NCBI GenBank assembly: GCA_002337215.1
Contig: DDFO01000044.1
Span: forward strand, 65,529 to 107,556
Length of the DNA: 42,028 bases
Direction: 5' to 3'
Source: Phycisphaerales bacterium UBA1926
Lineage (GTDB): Bacteria > Planctomycetota > Phycisphaerae > Phycisphaerales > UBA1924
The notes under the pieces are model-generated. The model had not been told where the DNA came from, did not search any database, and saw only the letters and a list, made by a program, of their open reading frames with translations. This document shows, piece after piece, positions 8,351 to 16,865 of this stretch. Numbering within the stretch: position 1 is the stretch's first letter; the number at the start of each line of letters is the position of its first letter. The position numbers were made by a program, and so were the translations under genes.

Positions 8351-9472
8351 TCAGGGCATCCGGTCGATCCCCCGCTCGGCGAGGAACGCCCGGTCCGCGT
8401 CCGACTGCGCCGCGATCCGCTCCACCCCCGCCTCGTCCATCCAGGGCAGTTCGAGTAGTTTCCGACGCAGGTGGTCCGGGAAGGGCTTGTTGAGCCGTTC
8501 GTGGCGGGGCCGGCTCTTCCAGATCCGGTGCATCCACAGGTACTGGGTGGGCTCGGCCAGCACGAGGTTCTCGAGCGACCGGCGATATCGGGCGGTGAGG
8601 TAGAACAGCGGGTCGGGCTGCGCGAGATATTCCTCGGGGCCGAACACGTCGTCCACGGTGACGCGGAACCGGAGATTGTTGGTCCCGATGCGTCTCCCCT
8701 GGGCGCGTTCTTCGCCGGACGCGTCCCAGCCGACGCGGTGGGCACCGCCGCTCACGATAACGGCGTTGTACTTGAGCGCCATGAGCCCGATTGATTTATA
8801 CGTGCTCGTGAGCCTGCCGAAGAACGGGACGAACACGCCGCGGTCGCCCGCGTTCTGGTCGGCCACGAACGCGACGGCGCGTTTCTCTTCGAGCAGCCGG
8901 GGCACCGCGTGGACGGCGCCGAACTTATCGACCAGTTCGAGCCCCCGTCGCTCGCGGGTCCGGCGGATCCACCGGTCGAGTGGCTTGAGATCGAGCGGGC
9001 GGTAGATCGCGTGGACGCGCACGCCGAGCAGGGCGAGCGTGTAGCCCATCGCCTCCCAGTTGCCCGAGTGCCCGGTGATGAGGATCACGGGGCGATCCCC
9101 AGTCAACGCGTCGAGCGCCCGGCCCACGTCGCCCACGTCCACGTGCCGCGACCACGAGTCCTCGGTGAGCACCCGCGGCAGGAACGCGACCTCGACGGCG
9201 AGCATCGCCAGGTGCTCGTAGCTCTGCAGCGCGAGCTCGCGGCGGGTCGCCTCGTCCGAGTCGGGGAGCACGAACCCCAGGCTCTCGATGGCGCGGTCGA
9301 TGCGCTTCTTATTGAACGACATGCCGCCGAACGTCCGCCCCAGCCTGCGTGCGATGCTCAGCGCGTTAGCGGGCCCCGCGATCTGCGGCGCCATCATCGC
9401 GCCGCGCAGCACGCCGTAGGTCGCGTAGCCGAGCGGGCCGGTCCGTTGGTTGGAATTGCGAGCGGAGCCCAT
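8351..9472 (-). CDS. LpxL/HtrB-family acyltransferase
   Basis: The protein has 373 residues in the lysophospholipid/lipid A acyltransferase family. The active-site motif GHSGNWEA (H-x4-E) is followed by AIYRPLDLKPLDRW and later FVADQNAGDRGVFVPFFGR, the usual order for LpxL/LpxM-type enzymes that add a late acyl chain to lipid A or a related glycolipid at the inner membrane. This fits a diderm envelope. The start is uncertain: ATG 9472 was taken, but a GTG at 9490 adds six residues, and neither has a strong Shine-Dalgarno site. The 28-bp repeat array lies upstream, between it and the secretin-like gene on the same strand. Confidence 0.87.
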   Translation of the reverse strand: MGSARNSNQRTGPLGYATYGVLRGAMMAPQIAGPANALSIARRLGRTFGGMSFNKKRIDRAIESLGFVLPDSDEATRRELALQSYEHLAMLAVEVAFLPRVLTEDSWSRHVDVGDVGRALDALTGDRPVILITGHSGNWEAMGYTLALLGVRVHAIYRPLDLKPLDRWIRRTRERRGLELVDKFGAVHAVPRLLEEKRAVAFVADQNAGDRGVFVPFFGRLTSTYKSIGLMALKYNAVIVSGGAHRVGWDASGEERAQGRRIGTNNLRFRVTVDDVFGPEEYLAQPDPLFYLTARYRRSLENLVLAEPTQYLWMHRIWKSRPRHERLNKPFPDHLRRKLLELPWMDEAGVERIAAQSDADRAFLAERGIDRMP

Positions 9473-9543
9473 CGTCGGCGCTTTCTTCACACGCTCACCG
9501 GCGAGCGGCGCGGCTCATTCACGATGCTCACAGACCCGCAAGA

Positions 9544-9643
9544 GGCTCACGGCTCGGACCTCGTGAGCGGAGGGTCGCGACTCGGACCTCGTGAGCGGAG
9601 GCTCGCGACTCGGACCTCGTGAGCGGAGGCTCACGACTCAGAC
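9544..9643. repeat. 28-bp hairpin-forming tandem repeat, about 3.5 copies
   Basis: Units at 9544-9571, 9572-9599 and 9600-9627, plus a partial unit to about 9643, differ at only a few bases. Each junction contains TCGTGAGC-GGAG-GCTCACGA or a one- or two-base variant, that is, an 8-bp stem with a GGAG loop. In the unit where A becomes G (GCTCGCGA) a G-T wobble keeps the stem. The array fills most of the gap between the secretin-like stop (9649) and the acyltransferase start, so it may end the upstream transcript or stabilise it. Confidence 0.85.
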
Positions 9644-9648
9644 AGCTC

Positions 9649-12579
9649 TTACCTCGGCAGCTCGCCGATGAGCGTGCGCAGGCGGTTCTGGTTGAGCACG
9701 GGGATCGACGACGCGCTCGCGGCCTCGAACAGGTCCTCGTACCGGTCCACGCGGTTCTTGAGACGCAGGTACTCGTCGTAGACCACGCGGGGCGCGTTCG
9801 GGGCGGGCTGCAGCGGCTCGTCGGGGCGCGAGCCCAGCACGAGGAAGTCCAGGTCGCCCGTGATGTCGTCGAGGACGTCGCCGCCCCAGCGTTCGATGAT
9901 CGCCACGAGGCCCTCGCGCTCGAAGGGGGTGGCGATGCCGTCCCCGTCGGTGTCGAAGAAGTTGCCACCCGAAACCGCCCGGTTGATCGTCAGGTTGCCC
10001 GCGGCGTCGCGGCTGAAGAAGTCCTCGGGGAGCAGCGTCGGATCGATCGTCCGCAGCGTGTCGTACTCGTTGTTGTTGGCGAAGTAGACGTCGAGGTCGA
10101 GGCCGATCTGCTCGAAGTAATCCTCGTTGATCAGCAGGAACCGGCTCTCGACGTTGATCTGCAGGTTGCGGACCGCGCGGAGCTTGCTGAGCAGACCGGT
10201 GATCTGCCGGTGGTTCTTGGGCGTGTTGACGATCACGAGGTTGCCGTTGAGCTCGGTGATCGTGCCGGTCTCGCCGCCGAAATCGACCCAGCCCTCGCGG
10301 TCGATGTTCTCCTGGATCAGGTTGCGGATGTCCTCGACGAGCGCGTCCCGGTCGTACTGGTCGTTCAGGTTCTGCTGGTTGACCTGGAAGGGGCTCTGCC
10401 CGCCGCCGCCGCCCCCCTGCTGGCCGGCCTGCTGGAACACGGTGTTGAGGTCGAACTGCGGGGCCTGGTCGTAGTCAGGGATCTCGATGAGCAGGTCGCG
10501 GATGTCGTAGATCTCGAGCACCGTGTTCCGGCGGAGCACCTCGTCGCTCGCGATCGTCAGCACGCCGTCGGTGACCGCCCACCCCGCGGGGAAGTCGGGT
10601 GTCGACGCCTTGTCGAGCACGCGGTCGAGCACCGTGTCGAGCGGCACGCTCGTCAGGCGGAGCGAGACCGGGGTCTCGGGGTTGACCCCGATGTCCTCGA
10701 GCGCCGGCCAATCGATGTCCATCTCGATGTTGGCGACCTGCGCCACGAACGACAGCACGTCCTCGAGGTTGTTGTCGCTGAAGTCAACGGGGATCCGCTT
10801 GTCTTCCAGCGACGACAGCACCGCGCGGTTCACGGCGCTCTCGCTGAACTGCATCGGGTCGCCGCGGCGCTGGCTGATGTTTTTCCAGTCCGCCGGGTAG
10901 TTGATGATGTCCGATGGCGCGATTGTCGCCTCCCAGTTGTCCACGAGCTCACGCACGTAGCTCGGGCGGCGTCGGCTGCTCGCGTCCTCGTAGTCCTGCA
11001 GCAGGATGGTGTCGGTCAGCACGTCGCGGAGCAGCAGCCCCGCAGGATTGTTGGGGTCGAGGAACAGGATCTGCTCGACCTCCTGGAGCGCCTTCTCGTA
11101 GTTCCGCTCCAACTGATGGGCGCGGACGCTCTCGATGAACCCGATGATCTTCGCGTCCGTCTCCCGGGCACGCTGCAGGCGGGTCTTCTCAGCAGCGCTG
11201 TCCGCCTGGCGGATCGCATCCTCCCGGCCGCGAACCTGCATCCGCTCCTCGGCCTCGGCGATCCGGATCAGCAGATCGTCGGCCTCAGAAAGCTTGGCTT
11301 CGTATGTCGAGATGTCATAAAGGTCACGGCCGTTGCTGAGCGCCAGTTTGGCGGTCGCCGCCGCGTTCCGGGCCTGCGGGATATCTCCCGACGCGAGGGC
11401 CGACTTGGCTTGCTCGATCGCGTTGGCAAACTCGGCATCCGTCGCCTGCCGCGCGATGCTGCGGGTGTTGATCCCGTCGCCGAGCAGATTGCCCGACGGC
11501 AGGTTCCCGCGGAGCACAACCTCCGCCTCCGTCAGGTTCGCCTGAGCACGCGCCAGCGTCTCGGCGGGCAGCAGCCCGGCCCCGAGGTCGATTACCTCGC
11601 GGTACAGACGCGACGCGTCGGTGTACCGTCCGTTCTGCCACGCCGCGTCCGCCTCGGCGAGCGTGCTCTCCGCCTGAAGCCGGCGGGCGGTCATAAGAAG
11701 GTCTTCCTGCGGGGCATCGGTCGCGCCGCCGGCCGGGTCGGCCGCGGGCTGCACCATCGCAGTGCCAGTTTCAGAACCGGTCCCGCTCGCGTCCGACGAG
11801 CCCGAAGAACCCGCGTCGCCCGCCGACGCCCGGTTCCAGTCCGTCCGGTTTGCAACGCCCGGCTGGAGCGTCGAGAGCGTCGCTGGAGCATCGACCGCAA
11901 ACGACGACGCGTACGTCCCCGTCCCGGCGTTCACCGAACGCAGCCGAGCCTGGTGCGACGAGACGATCTCCCGCTGGGCGGGCGTCAGTGTCAGCCCCGA
12001 CCGGGCGATCCGAGAGAAGGCACGCTCCGCGAGGTCGTACGCCCCGGCATCGAACGCCTCGACGGCGCCCGCGAGGCGGGAATCGACGTGCGGTGCGAGG
12101 GCCGACCGGGAGATATCGACGACAGAAAGCAGGCCGTTCGCCCCGATCCGCTGAGACTCGGTTGCCATCGACGACGCGAGCACCGCACGGGCGTGCTGCT
12201 CAGCCGAAGCGAGGTCTTCCTGGGCGAGCGCCAGTCGGCCGCGCTGGACGCTCAGATCGTTGGGGTCCGCCTGGCGGACCCGACGCAGCACGTCACGCTG
12301 GAGTTCGAAGATACGCCGGCTCTCCGCGTCGCTCAGCGTCACCGAGGCCGGCCCCGCCAGGAAGTCAGCGATCATCGCCTCGGCGCGGATCAGTTCATCC
12401 TTCTGTGAGAGCTCGACGATGTGATCGATCACACCGCTCGCGGTCGCCTCCTTCGAGGCCTCCGCCGAAAGACCGACCGCGGTCCCCGTGGTCCCGGCCG
12501 CAAGCGCGGTGCACGCCGCGATGCCCGGAACAAGGGCGGTCGCCGCGAGAACGCAGAATCGATCCATGCTGGTTGCCAT
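9649..12579 (-). CDS. secretin-like protein with helical repeats, lacking the C-terminal pore domain
   Basis: The protein has 976 residues. MATSMDRFCVLAATALVPG begins a signal peptide. GGAG lies nine bases before the ATG at 12579, which is why this start was chosen over the longer frame to 12888. The first ~550 residues are helical tetratricopeptide-like repeats (AEMIADFL, YDLAERAFSRI, WQNGRYTDASRLY, YEKALQEVEQILFLDPNNPAG). After that come a secretin N0/STN-type domain (IPVDFSDNNLEDVLSFVAQVANIEMDI ending in LDTVLDRVL) and an N1-type domain (GNLVIVNTPKNHRQITGLLSKLR). The entry strand of the secretin domain, NVESRFLLINEDYFEQIGLD, is present. The expected ~180-residue beta-barrel is absent: the protein ends after a DTDGDG segment and a short coiled stretch. 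No frame nearby encodes the missing part. A periplasmic partner or remnant of a type II/IV secretin is likely. Confidence 0.8.
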   Translation of the reverse strand: MATSMDRFCVLAATALVPGIAACTALAAGTTGTAVGLSAEASKEATASGVIDHIVELSQKDELIRAEAMIADFLAGPASVTLSDAESRRIFELQRDVLRRVRQADPNDLSVQRGRLALAQEDLASAEQHARAVLASSMATESQRIGANGLLSVVDISRSALAPHVDSRLAGAVEAFDAGAYDLAERAFSRIARSGLTLTPAQREIVSSHQARLRSVNAGTGTYASSFAVDAPATLSTLQPGVANRTDWNRASAGDAGSSGSSDASGTGSETGTAMVQPAADPAGGATDAPQEDLLMTARRLQAESTLAEADAAWQNGRYTDASRLYREVIDLGAGLLPAETLARAQANLTEAEVVLRGNLPSGNLLGDGINTRSIARQATDAEFANAIEQAKSALASGDIPQARNAAATAKLALSNGRDLYDISTYEAKLSEADDLLIRIAEAEERMQVRGREDAIRQADSAAEKTRLQRARETDAKIIGFIESVRAHQLERNYEKALQEVEQILFLDPNNPAGLLLRDVLTDTILLQDYEDASSRRRPSYVRELVDNWEATIAPSDIINYPADWKNISQRRGDPMQFSESAVNRAVLSSLEDKRIPVDFSDNNLEDVLSFVAQVANIEMDIDWPALEDIGVNPETPVSLRLTSVPLDTVLDRVLDKASTPDFPAGWAVTDGVLTIASDEVLRRNTVLEIYDIRDLLIEIPDYDQAPQFDLNTVFQQAGQQGGGGGGQSPFQVNQQNLNDQYDRDALVEDIRNLIQENIDREGWVDFGGETGTITELNGNLVIVNTPKNHRQITGLLSKLRAVRNLQINVESRFLLINEDYFEQIGLDLDVYFANNNEYDTLRTIDPTLLPEDFFSRDAAGNLTINRAVSGGNFFDTDGDGIATPFEREGLVAIIERWGGDVLDDITGDLDFLVLGSRPDEPLQPAPNAPRVVYDEYLRLKNRVDRYEDLFEAASASSIPVLNQNRLRTLIGELPR

Positions 12580-12917
12580 CCCGAGTCTCCAGTATTGGAA
12601 ATTAGAGGCCATTCGGCCGCCCTCGCCGGGCAGCACCACCCCCGGCACCCGAACCGCCGTGCGTCTCGGGTGCGCTGCTCGCTTGTTTCTCCGCCGTGCG
12701 GGGCGGTCCATCTCCTGAGCCGAGGCCGCTGAGGCCACGGTCAACCGCCTCGGTCGCCCGTTCTGGGCCCTCGGCGGAGCGGCAGGATACAGGGTGTTAC
12801 ACGGCCGGGCAACGCGGGCTGCGTCGCTCCGACCACTTTCTTGCACGGATCTTGAAAAAAAGTGGCACCGTGTTTCTACCGGACACACCGATTCACACCC
12901 GATTCAGCCCCGCGTTC
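12580..12917. other. intergenic region without a supported gene
   Basis: This 338-base gap separates two minus-strand genes. It should hold the promoter and leader of the secretin-like gene. On the minus strand a run of seven T (12855-12861) follows the stop of the upstream gene by about 57 bases, but the stem before it is weak (GTGT/ACAC), so it is only a possible terminator. No coding frame here has convincing composition. Confidence 0.5.
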
Positions 12918-13970
12918 TCACACCACCCATTTCCCGGACACCACCCCCGCGTGGTCCGGGATCTTCCGAGCCTTGCCCGACTGCCCCGACTCAGAATCCG
13001 CCACGATCTCTTCGAATTGCGTCCGTGTCATCCGGTCCGCCGCGATGACCAACGGTTCCTCAGGGCGGGGCTCGCCGGCTTCCTCGCCCTCCGGAGCCGG
13101 TGCCGGGGGTTCCGCCGCGAGCAGGCCAACTGTCGCATCCAGCGACAATTCCTCGGCGTGCATCAAGCAGTCGGCGACCAGCAGCACCTCCGCGTACCGC
13201 GTCCGCTCCCCCCCTTCGAGGCGGACAAGGCACCGCCAGGGGGTGAGCCCCAGATCCCGCCCCGCGTCGTCGAGGTTCCGGGTGATATCGATATTCAGAT
13301 CGAGCTGCCACGCGTCCCGCAGGTCCTCAACAATCTCCTCGGCGCTCAGCAGATCGGGCCGGTCCTCGGGGGTCCAGAGGACGTTCCGGTGCTCGTGGGC
13401 CGCCGCGTCCGCCCCCGCGGGCTCAGCGGTCTCGCTCAGGTCGAACGCCTTGAGAATTTTCTCAAATCGCGGCTTGAGGTCCGGCTCGCACCGCAGCGTG
13501 ATGATCTTGTGCTCGTCAACGAAGATGTGGCAGAAGGGGTCATCGCACAGGGCCCCGAAGCCGACCATCCCGTCCTCGAAGAAGAAAGGCCGGCACGCCC
13601 GCACGCCGTCGATCAGCCACTCAAGCCCCAGAGGGACCCGGGACAGGTACGGATCGACCTCGCGGTACGCGTCGTGCCCGATGAAATCGAGGATCGGGTA
13701 CACCCGCCCCGGGAGCAGGGGGAGCAGCTGGCGGTACAGGGCGTCCACGCGATCGGCGCTGATCACGATGTCGAACACGTACCGGTCCGGCCAGGGCTCG
13801 ACGATCTCATCGCCGAACTGTGGATCTCCGGGGCCGTCCGCGGGCTCGAACTCCACGCGGTACCCCGCCTTGGGCTCGATCTCCTCCACCGGATAGACCC
13901 CGAGCGGGAACTTGAACCCGTTGATCTCGACACGCTCAATAGAAGGATCGGTCTCGCAGCGGATCAGCAT
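12918..13970 (-). CDS. protein of unknown function, 350 residues
   Basis: I do not recognise this protein. It begins MLIRCETDPSIERVEINGFKFPLGVYPVEE, has no signal peptide and no membrane segment, and is rich in acidic residues. Segments such as YVFDIVISADRVDALYRQLLPLLPGRVYPILDF and FFFEDGMVGFGALCDDPFCHIFVDEHKIIT look like a globular alpha/beta protein. A Cys-rich CDDPFCH sits mid-protein. A low-complexity Pro/Glu linker (AAEPPAPAPEGEEAGEPRPEEP) precedes the last 40 residues. It is cytoplasmic by default and divergent from coaX, with 123 bases between the starts. Confidence 0.7.
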   Translation of the reverse strand: MLIRCETDPSIERVEINGFKFPLGVYPVEEIEPKAGYRVEFEPADGPGDPQFGDEIVEPWPDRYVFDIVISADRVDALYRQLLPLLPGRVYPILDFIGHDAYREVDPYLSRVPLGLEWLIDGVRACRPFFFEDGMVGFGALCDDPFCHIFVDEHKIITLRCEPDLKPRFEKILKAFDLSETAEPAGADAAAHEHRNVLWTPEDRPDLLSAEEIVEDLRDAWQLDLNIDITRNLDDAGRDLGLTPWRCLVRLEGGERTRYAEVLLVADCLMHAEELSLDATVGLLAAEPPAPAPEGEEAGEPRPEEPLVIAADRMTRTQFEEIVADSESGQSGKARKIPDHAGVVSGKWVV

Positions 13971-14093
13971 GAAGGTGCCTCTATCGGCCGCCCCAACGCG
14001 GCCGAGTCGCTCTAGCCTAGCCCGGAACCGAGACGGATCTCGCGCGGTCCGCCCGTCTAGGGTTCATCTCACCAGTTCGACGGAGCCCAGCGA
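13971..14093. promoter_or_regulatory. divergent promoter region between the unknown gene and coaX
   Basis: This gap must drive both directions. On the plus strand TAGGGT lies about 35 bases before the coaX start. On the minus strand the TAGGCT and GATAGA hexamers lie before the ATG at 13970. No -35 is clear for any of them, so the exact sites are uncertain. Confidence 0.3.
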
Positions 14094-14885
14094 ATGTCCA
14101 CCCACACCGACCGCCCCGTGATCCTCGTCGCCATCGGCAACTCCCGCATCCGCCTCGGGATCTGGTCGGGGGGCGAGGTCACCGACGCCGTCTCGATCGA
14201 GCACGCCGACTTCGACGGCTCTCTCGCCCGCTTGGGGGACCGCGCGGCCGACGCCGATCTCGCCGCCGTCGCGAGCGTCCACCGCGACGCCGAGAACGAC
14301 GTCGTCAAGCAGATCTCTTCCAAGCACCCCGCGGTCGAGATCGTGCGCATCGGCACCGACATCCCCATCCCGCTCGTCCACAAGCTCGACGACGCCTCGA
14401 CGCTCGGACGCGATCGAGCGCTCAGCGCCATCGCGGCCTACAGCCGCGCCGAGCAGGCGTGCGCCGTCGTCGATGTCGGCACCGCCGTCACCGTCGACTT
14501 CGTTGACGGCGAGGGCACATTCCAGGGCGGCCTGATCGCCCCCGGCGTGCGCATGATGCTCGACGCGCTCCACGAGCACACCAACGCCCTGCCCAAGCTC
14601 GAGCCCGTCGAGCCCGACCCAGCGCGAGGACCGTACGGCCGTGACACGGCCCACGCGATGCAGCTCGGCGTACGCACGGCTATCGCGGGCCTCGTCCGCG
14701 CTGCCGTCGAGCGGTTTGCTGACGACTACGACGCCTGGCCCCAGGTCATCGCGACGGGGGGCGACGCGGGCCTGCTCGAATCCGAGGGCATCATCGAGCA
14801 CTTCGTGCCGAACCTGCAACTCCTCGGCATCGGGCTGTGCATCGACAAGGCCGCCGCAGCAGCGCAGCAAACCGACGACGACTGA
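14094..14885 (+). CDS. coaX: type III pantothenate kinase
   Basis: The protein has 263 residues and catalyses the first step of coenzyme A synthesis, ATP-dependent phosphorylation of pantothenate, in the cytoplasm. The length fits CoaX (about 250-270). The acetate-kinase-fold motifs are LGRDRALSA (Asp107), [12 protein letters not shown] (Asp127), [15 protein letters not shown] and the TAHAMQLGV loop. The first phosphate motif, usually DxGNT, reads AIGNSR here, so the Asp that helps bind metal and phosphate is replaced by Ala13. The rest is intact, and I keep the assignment. The MnmE-like gene follows 11 bases after the stop and is likely cotranscribed. Confidence 0.88.
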   Translation: MSTHTDRPVILVAIGNSRIRLGIWSGGEVTDAVSIEHADFDGSLARLGDRAADADLAAVASVHRDAENDVVKQISSKHPAVEIVRIGTDIPIPLVHKLDDASTLGRDRALSAIAAYSRAEQACAVVDVGTAVTVDFVDGEGTFQGGLIAPGVRMMLDALHEHTNALPKLEPVEPDPARGPYGRDTAHAMQLGVRTAIAGLVRAAVERFADDYDAWPQVIATGGDAGLLESEGIIEHFVPNLQLLGIGLCIDKAAAAAQQTDDD

Positions 14886-14896
14886 TCACCCCAGCG

Positions 14897-15877
14897 ATGG
14901 ACGCCGCCGTGCCCGCAGCCGAGTACACAATCGCGACGCCGCCCAACAGCACGGGCGCGATCGCGTGCGTTCAGGTGCGCACAAAGACCTCTCTCGGAAT
15001 GGACGCGTTTCTCGAGCGCGCCGCGATCGGGCTCCCGATCGGCACGCCCCGCCTCCGACACCTGCTCGGCATCGACGAGGGGCTCGCGATCCGCTGGGAC
15101 GAGACAACGCTCGACCTGTTCCCCCACGGCGGCACCGCGATCGTGCGAAGGCTCGCCGCCGCGCTCGAGTCGCTCGGCGTGCGCCGATCGCAGACATTCG
15201 TGTATCCCGAGGCCGAATCAGAAATCGACCAGCGGATGCTCGCCACGCTCGCGCGGGCACCGAGCCCGCTGGCGGTCGACCTGCTGCTCGCCCAGCCCGA
15301 CCGCTGGCGTGCGCACACCGCGGGCGATCCTCTCGCCGACCACGATCTGCTCGGAAGGCTGCTCGATCCGCCCCTCGTCGCCGCGGTCGGGCCTCCCAAC
15401 ATCGGCAAGTCCACGCTGCTCAACGCGCTCGCAGGCCGGTCGGTCGCGATCGTCGCAGACGAGCCTGGCACGACCCGCGACCATGTCGGCGCGACGCTCG
15501 ATCTTGGGGGGGTGGTCGTCCGCTACCTGGATACGCCCGGCCGGCTCCTCGAGGCCTCTGGCATCGACGCCGAGGCGATCGCGATCGCCGATCGTGCTAT
15601 CGCGACCGCCGACCTCGTGCTCAGTTGCGGCGATCCGTCATCGCGTCCCATCGCCGATCTCGAGGTGCCCGCCGAGACGCTCACCGTCTGTCTCCGTCGT
15701 GATCTCGGCACGCCCGATTGGAACGCGGATCTCGAGGTCTCGGCCCTCGGTGAAGCGGGGCTGACTGACTTTGTGCGCACAATCCGGGACAGGCTCGTCC
15801 CGCCGGGCGTGCTCGCCGACGACGCGCCCTGGCGGTTCTGGCACGAGGCTCAGGATGACTCGGATCGGGCCGGGTAG
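14897..15877 (+). CDS. shortened MnmE-like GTPase
   Basis: The protein has 326 residues, against about 450 for MnmE/TrmE, the GTPase that modifies the wobble uridine of some tRNAs with MnmG. The N-terminus begins [18 protein letters not shown] (compare 'IAAIATPPGxGGIAVVRV') and holds [15 protein letters not shown] (compare 'CHGG'), which mark the folate-binding domain. The GTPase core has G1 GPPNIGKS (165-172), G2 DEPGTTRDH and G3 LDTPG (211-215). The G4 motif NKxD is missing; the matching strand reads TVCLRRDL (262-270). The C-terminal Cys-GK motif and most of the helical domain are absent. It is therefore a degenerate or specialised paralogue and probably not the only MnmE. The ATG at 14897 was chosen because it starts the conserved region. 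Confidence 0.8.
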   Translation: MDAAVPAAEYTIATPPNSTGAIACVQVRTKTSLGMDAFLERAAIGLPIGTPRLRHLLGIDEGLAIRWDETTLDLFPHGGTAIVRRLAAALESLGVRRSQTFVYPEAESEIDQRMLATLARAPSPLAVDLLLAQPDRWRAHTAGDPLADHDLLGRLLDPPLVAAVGPPNIGKSTLLNALAGRSVAIVADEPGTTRDHVGATLDLGGVVVRYLDTPGRLLEASGIDAEAIAIADRAIATADLVLSCGDPSSRPIADLEVPAETLTVCLRRDLGTPDWNADLEVSALGEAGLTDFVRTIRDRLVPPGVLADDAPWRFWHEAQDDSDRAG

Positions 15878-15883
15878 CCCGGA

Positions 15884-15912
15884 CTGACCGGAACGCCCGG
15901 GACTCCTAGAGT
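15884..15912 (+). promoter_or_regulatory. sigma70-like promoter for the tetratricopeptide/pseudouridine synthase operon
   Basis: CTGACC (15884-15889) and TAGAGT (15907-15912) are separated by 17 bases. Transcription would begin near 15919, just past the MnmE-like stop, giving a C-rich leader of about 86 bases before the ATG at 16005. Confidence 0.45.
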
Positions 15913-15948
15913 TGCGGCCTGGGTGGAATCCCACGGCCCGGAACTTCA

Positions 15949-15981
15949 CCCCGACCCAACCCCGACCCAACCCCGACCCGA
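15949..15981. repeat. 11-bp tandem repeat, three copies
   Basis: CCCCGACCCAA occurs three times head to tail (15949-15959, 15960-15970, 15971-15981; the last copy ends GA). It lies in the untranslated leader of the next gene and is short and low in complexity. Confidence 0.8.
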
Positions 15982-16004
15982 TCCCAGCACGCAGCGAGGC
16001 ACCG

Positions 16005-16865
16005 ATGGACGAAAGACAAACCCAAATCAAGGAAGGCGCCGGCCTCGAAGAATCGCGGGTCAACCAGGAACTCGTCGACTTCCTGCAGAAATGGTCCACG
16101 CCGGTCCTGCTGATCATCGCGATCGTCTCGGGCGGCTACTTCCTGTACAACCAGTACGAGGTCCGCAAGCTCCGCAAGAAGGACAACGCGTTCGCGCAGC
16201 TCGGCAACATCGAGAGCTCGAGCAGCCCCAGCGTCTTCAGCCTCACCGCGATCGCCGACGAGTTCGACGGTGTCGCGAGTGTCAGCGAGCTCGCGCTGCT
16301 CCGGGCCGCCGAGATCCATCTCAACGCGGTGCGTTCGGGTCTCGATCCGTCCGCGGCGGACGCGAGCGACCCCGAGGCCGCGCTGAGCGACGACGACATC
16401 GCCTTCCACCGCGAGCGGGCGGGCGGGCTCTACCAGCGCGTCGCGAGCCGCGTTGCGGGCGATCCCAAGCGTGGGCTGTTCGCGATCAATGCGGCATTCG
16501 GGCTCGCGGCGGTCGCCGAATCCGCGGGTGAGAACGAGCTCGCGAAGGAGCGATACGCGAAGGCCGGGTCGCTCGCGACCGAGTTCGGCTTCGCGCCGCT
16601 CGCCGAGGTCGCGACGGAATTGGCCGAGTCGGTCGGCGAAGCGGAGCGTGTCACGCTGTTCGAGCGTGCCCAACTCCCGCGCCTCCCGTTCGAGCCCGAG
16701 CCCCTTGAGGCGACGACCGAGGTGATCGAGGACGAGGGTGCCGAGGCGCCCACTCCCGGCGACGGCGCGGACGAGCCCAACGACACCGAGCCCACCGACA
16801 CCGAGCCCGCCGAGAGCGAACCTCCTGCGACCGATCCGCCCGCAGACACCCCCGAAGACGGATGA
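16005..16865 (+). CDS. membrane-anchored tetratricopeptide-like (YfgM-type) protein
   Basis: The protein has 286 residues. A short cytoplasmic N-terminus is followed by one membrane segment, TPVLLIIAIVSGGYFLY (about residues 32-48), then NQYEVRKLRKKD. After it come helical repeats typical of YfgM/UPF0070-like proteins (FAQLGNIE, RAAEIHLNAVR, AERAGGLYQRVASRV, ENELAKERYAKAGSLATEFGF). Such proteins associate with the Sec translocon and periplasmic chaperones. The last 50 residues are a Pro/Glu/Thr tail with TEP repeats. The start is ATG 16005, preceded by GCGAGG. The stop overlaps the next gene's start by four bases (ATGA), so the two are translationally coupled. Confidence 0.72.
   Translation: MDERQTQIKEGAGLEESRVNQELVDFLQKWSTPVLLIIAIVSGGYFLYNQYEVRKLRKKDNAFAQLGNIESSSSPSVFSLTAIADEFDGVASVSELALLRAAEIHLNAVRSGLDPSAADASDPEAALSDDDIAFHRERAGGLYQRVASRVAGDPKRGLFAINAAFGLAAVAESAGENELAKERYAKAGSLATEFGFAPLAEVATELAESVGEAERVTLFERAQLPRLPFEPEPLEATTEVIEDEGAEAPTPGDGADEPNDTEPTDTEPAESEPPATDPPADTPEDG

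Noticed and set aside
9544..9643. A CRISPR array
   Set aside because: The repeats are directly tandem with no spacers, and no cas genes are in the window.
9491..9648. A frameshifted secretin pore domain after the secretin-like gene
   Set aside because: The gap is only 158 bases and is mostly the 28-bp repeat. A pore domain needs about 540 bases, and no frame shows its motifs.
9619..12408. A 929-codon open frame on the plus strand
   Set aside because: It is antisense to the secretin-like gene and has the His/Arg/Asp/Val-rich composition of a mirror frame in GC-rich DNA. The minus-strand product has clear domains.
12850..12917. A rho-independent terminator of the unknown gene at 12918
   Set aside because: There is a T7 run on the minus strand, but the stem before it is too weak to call.
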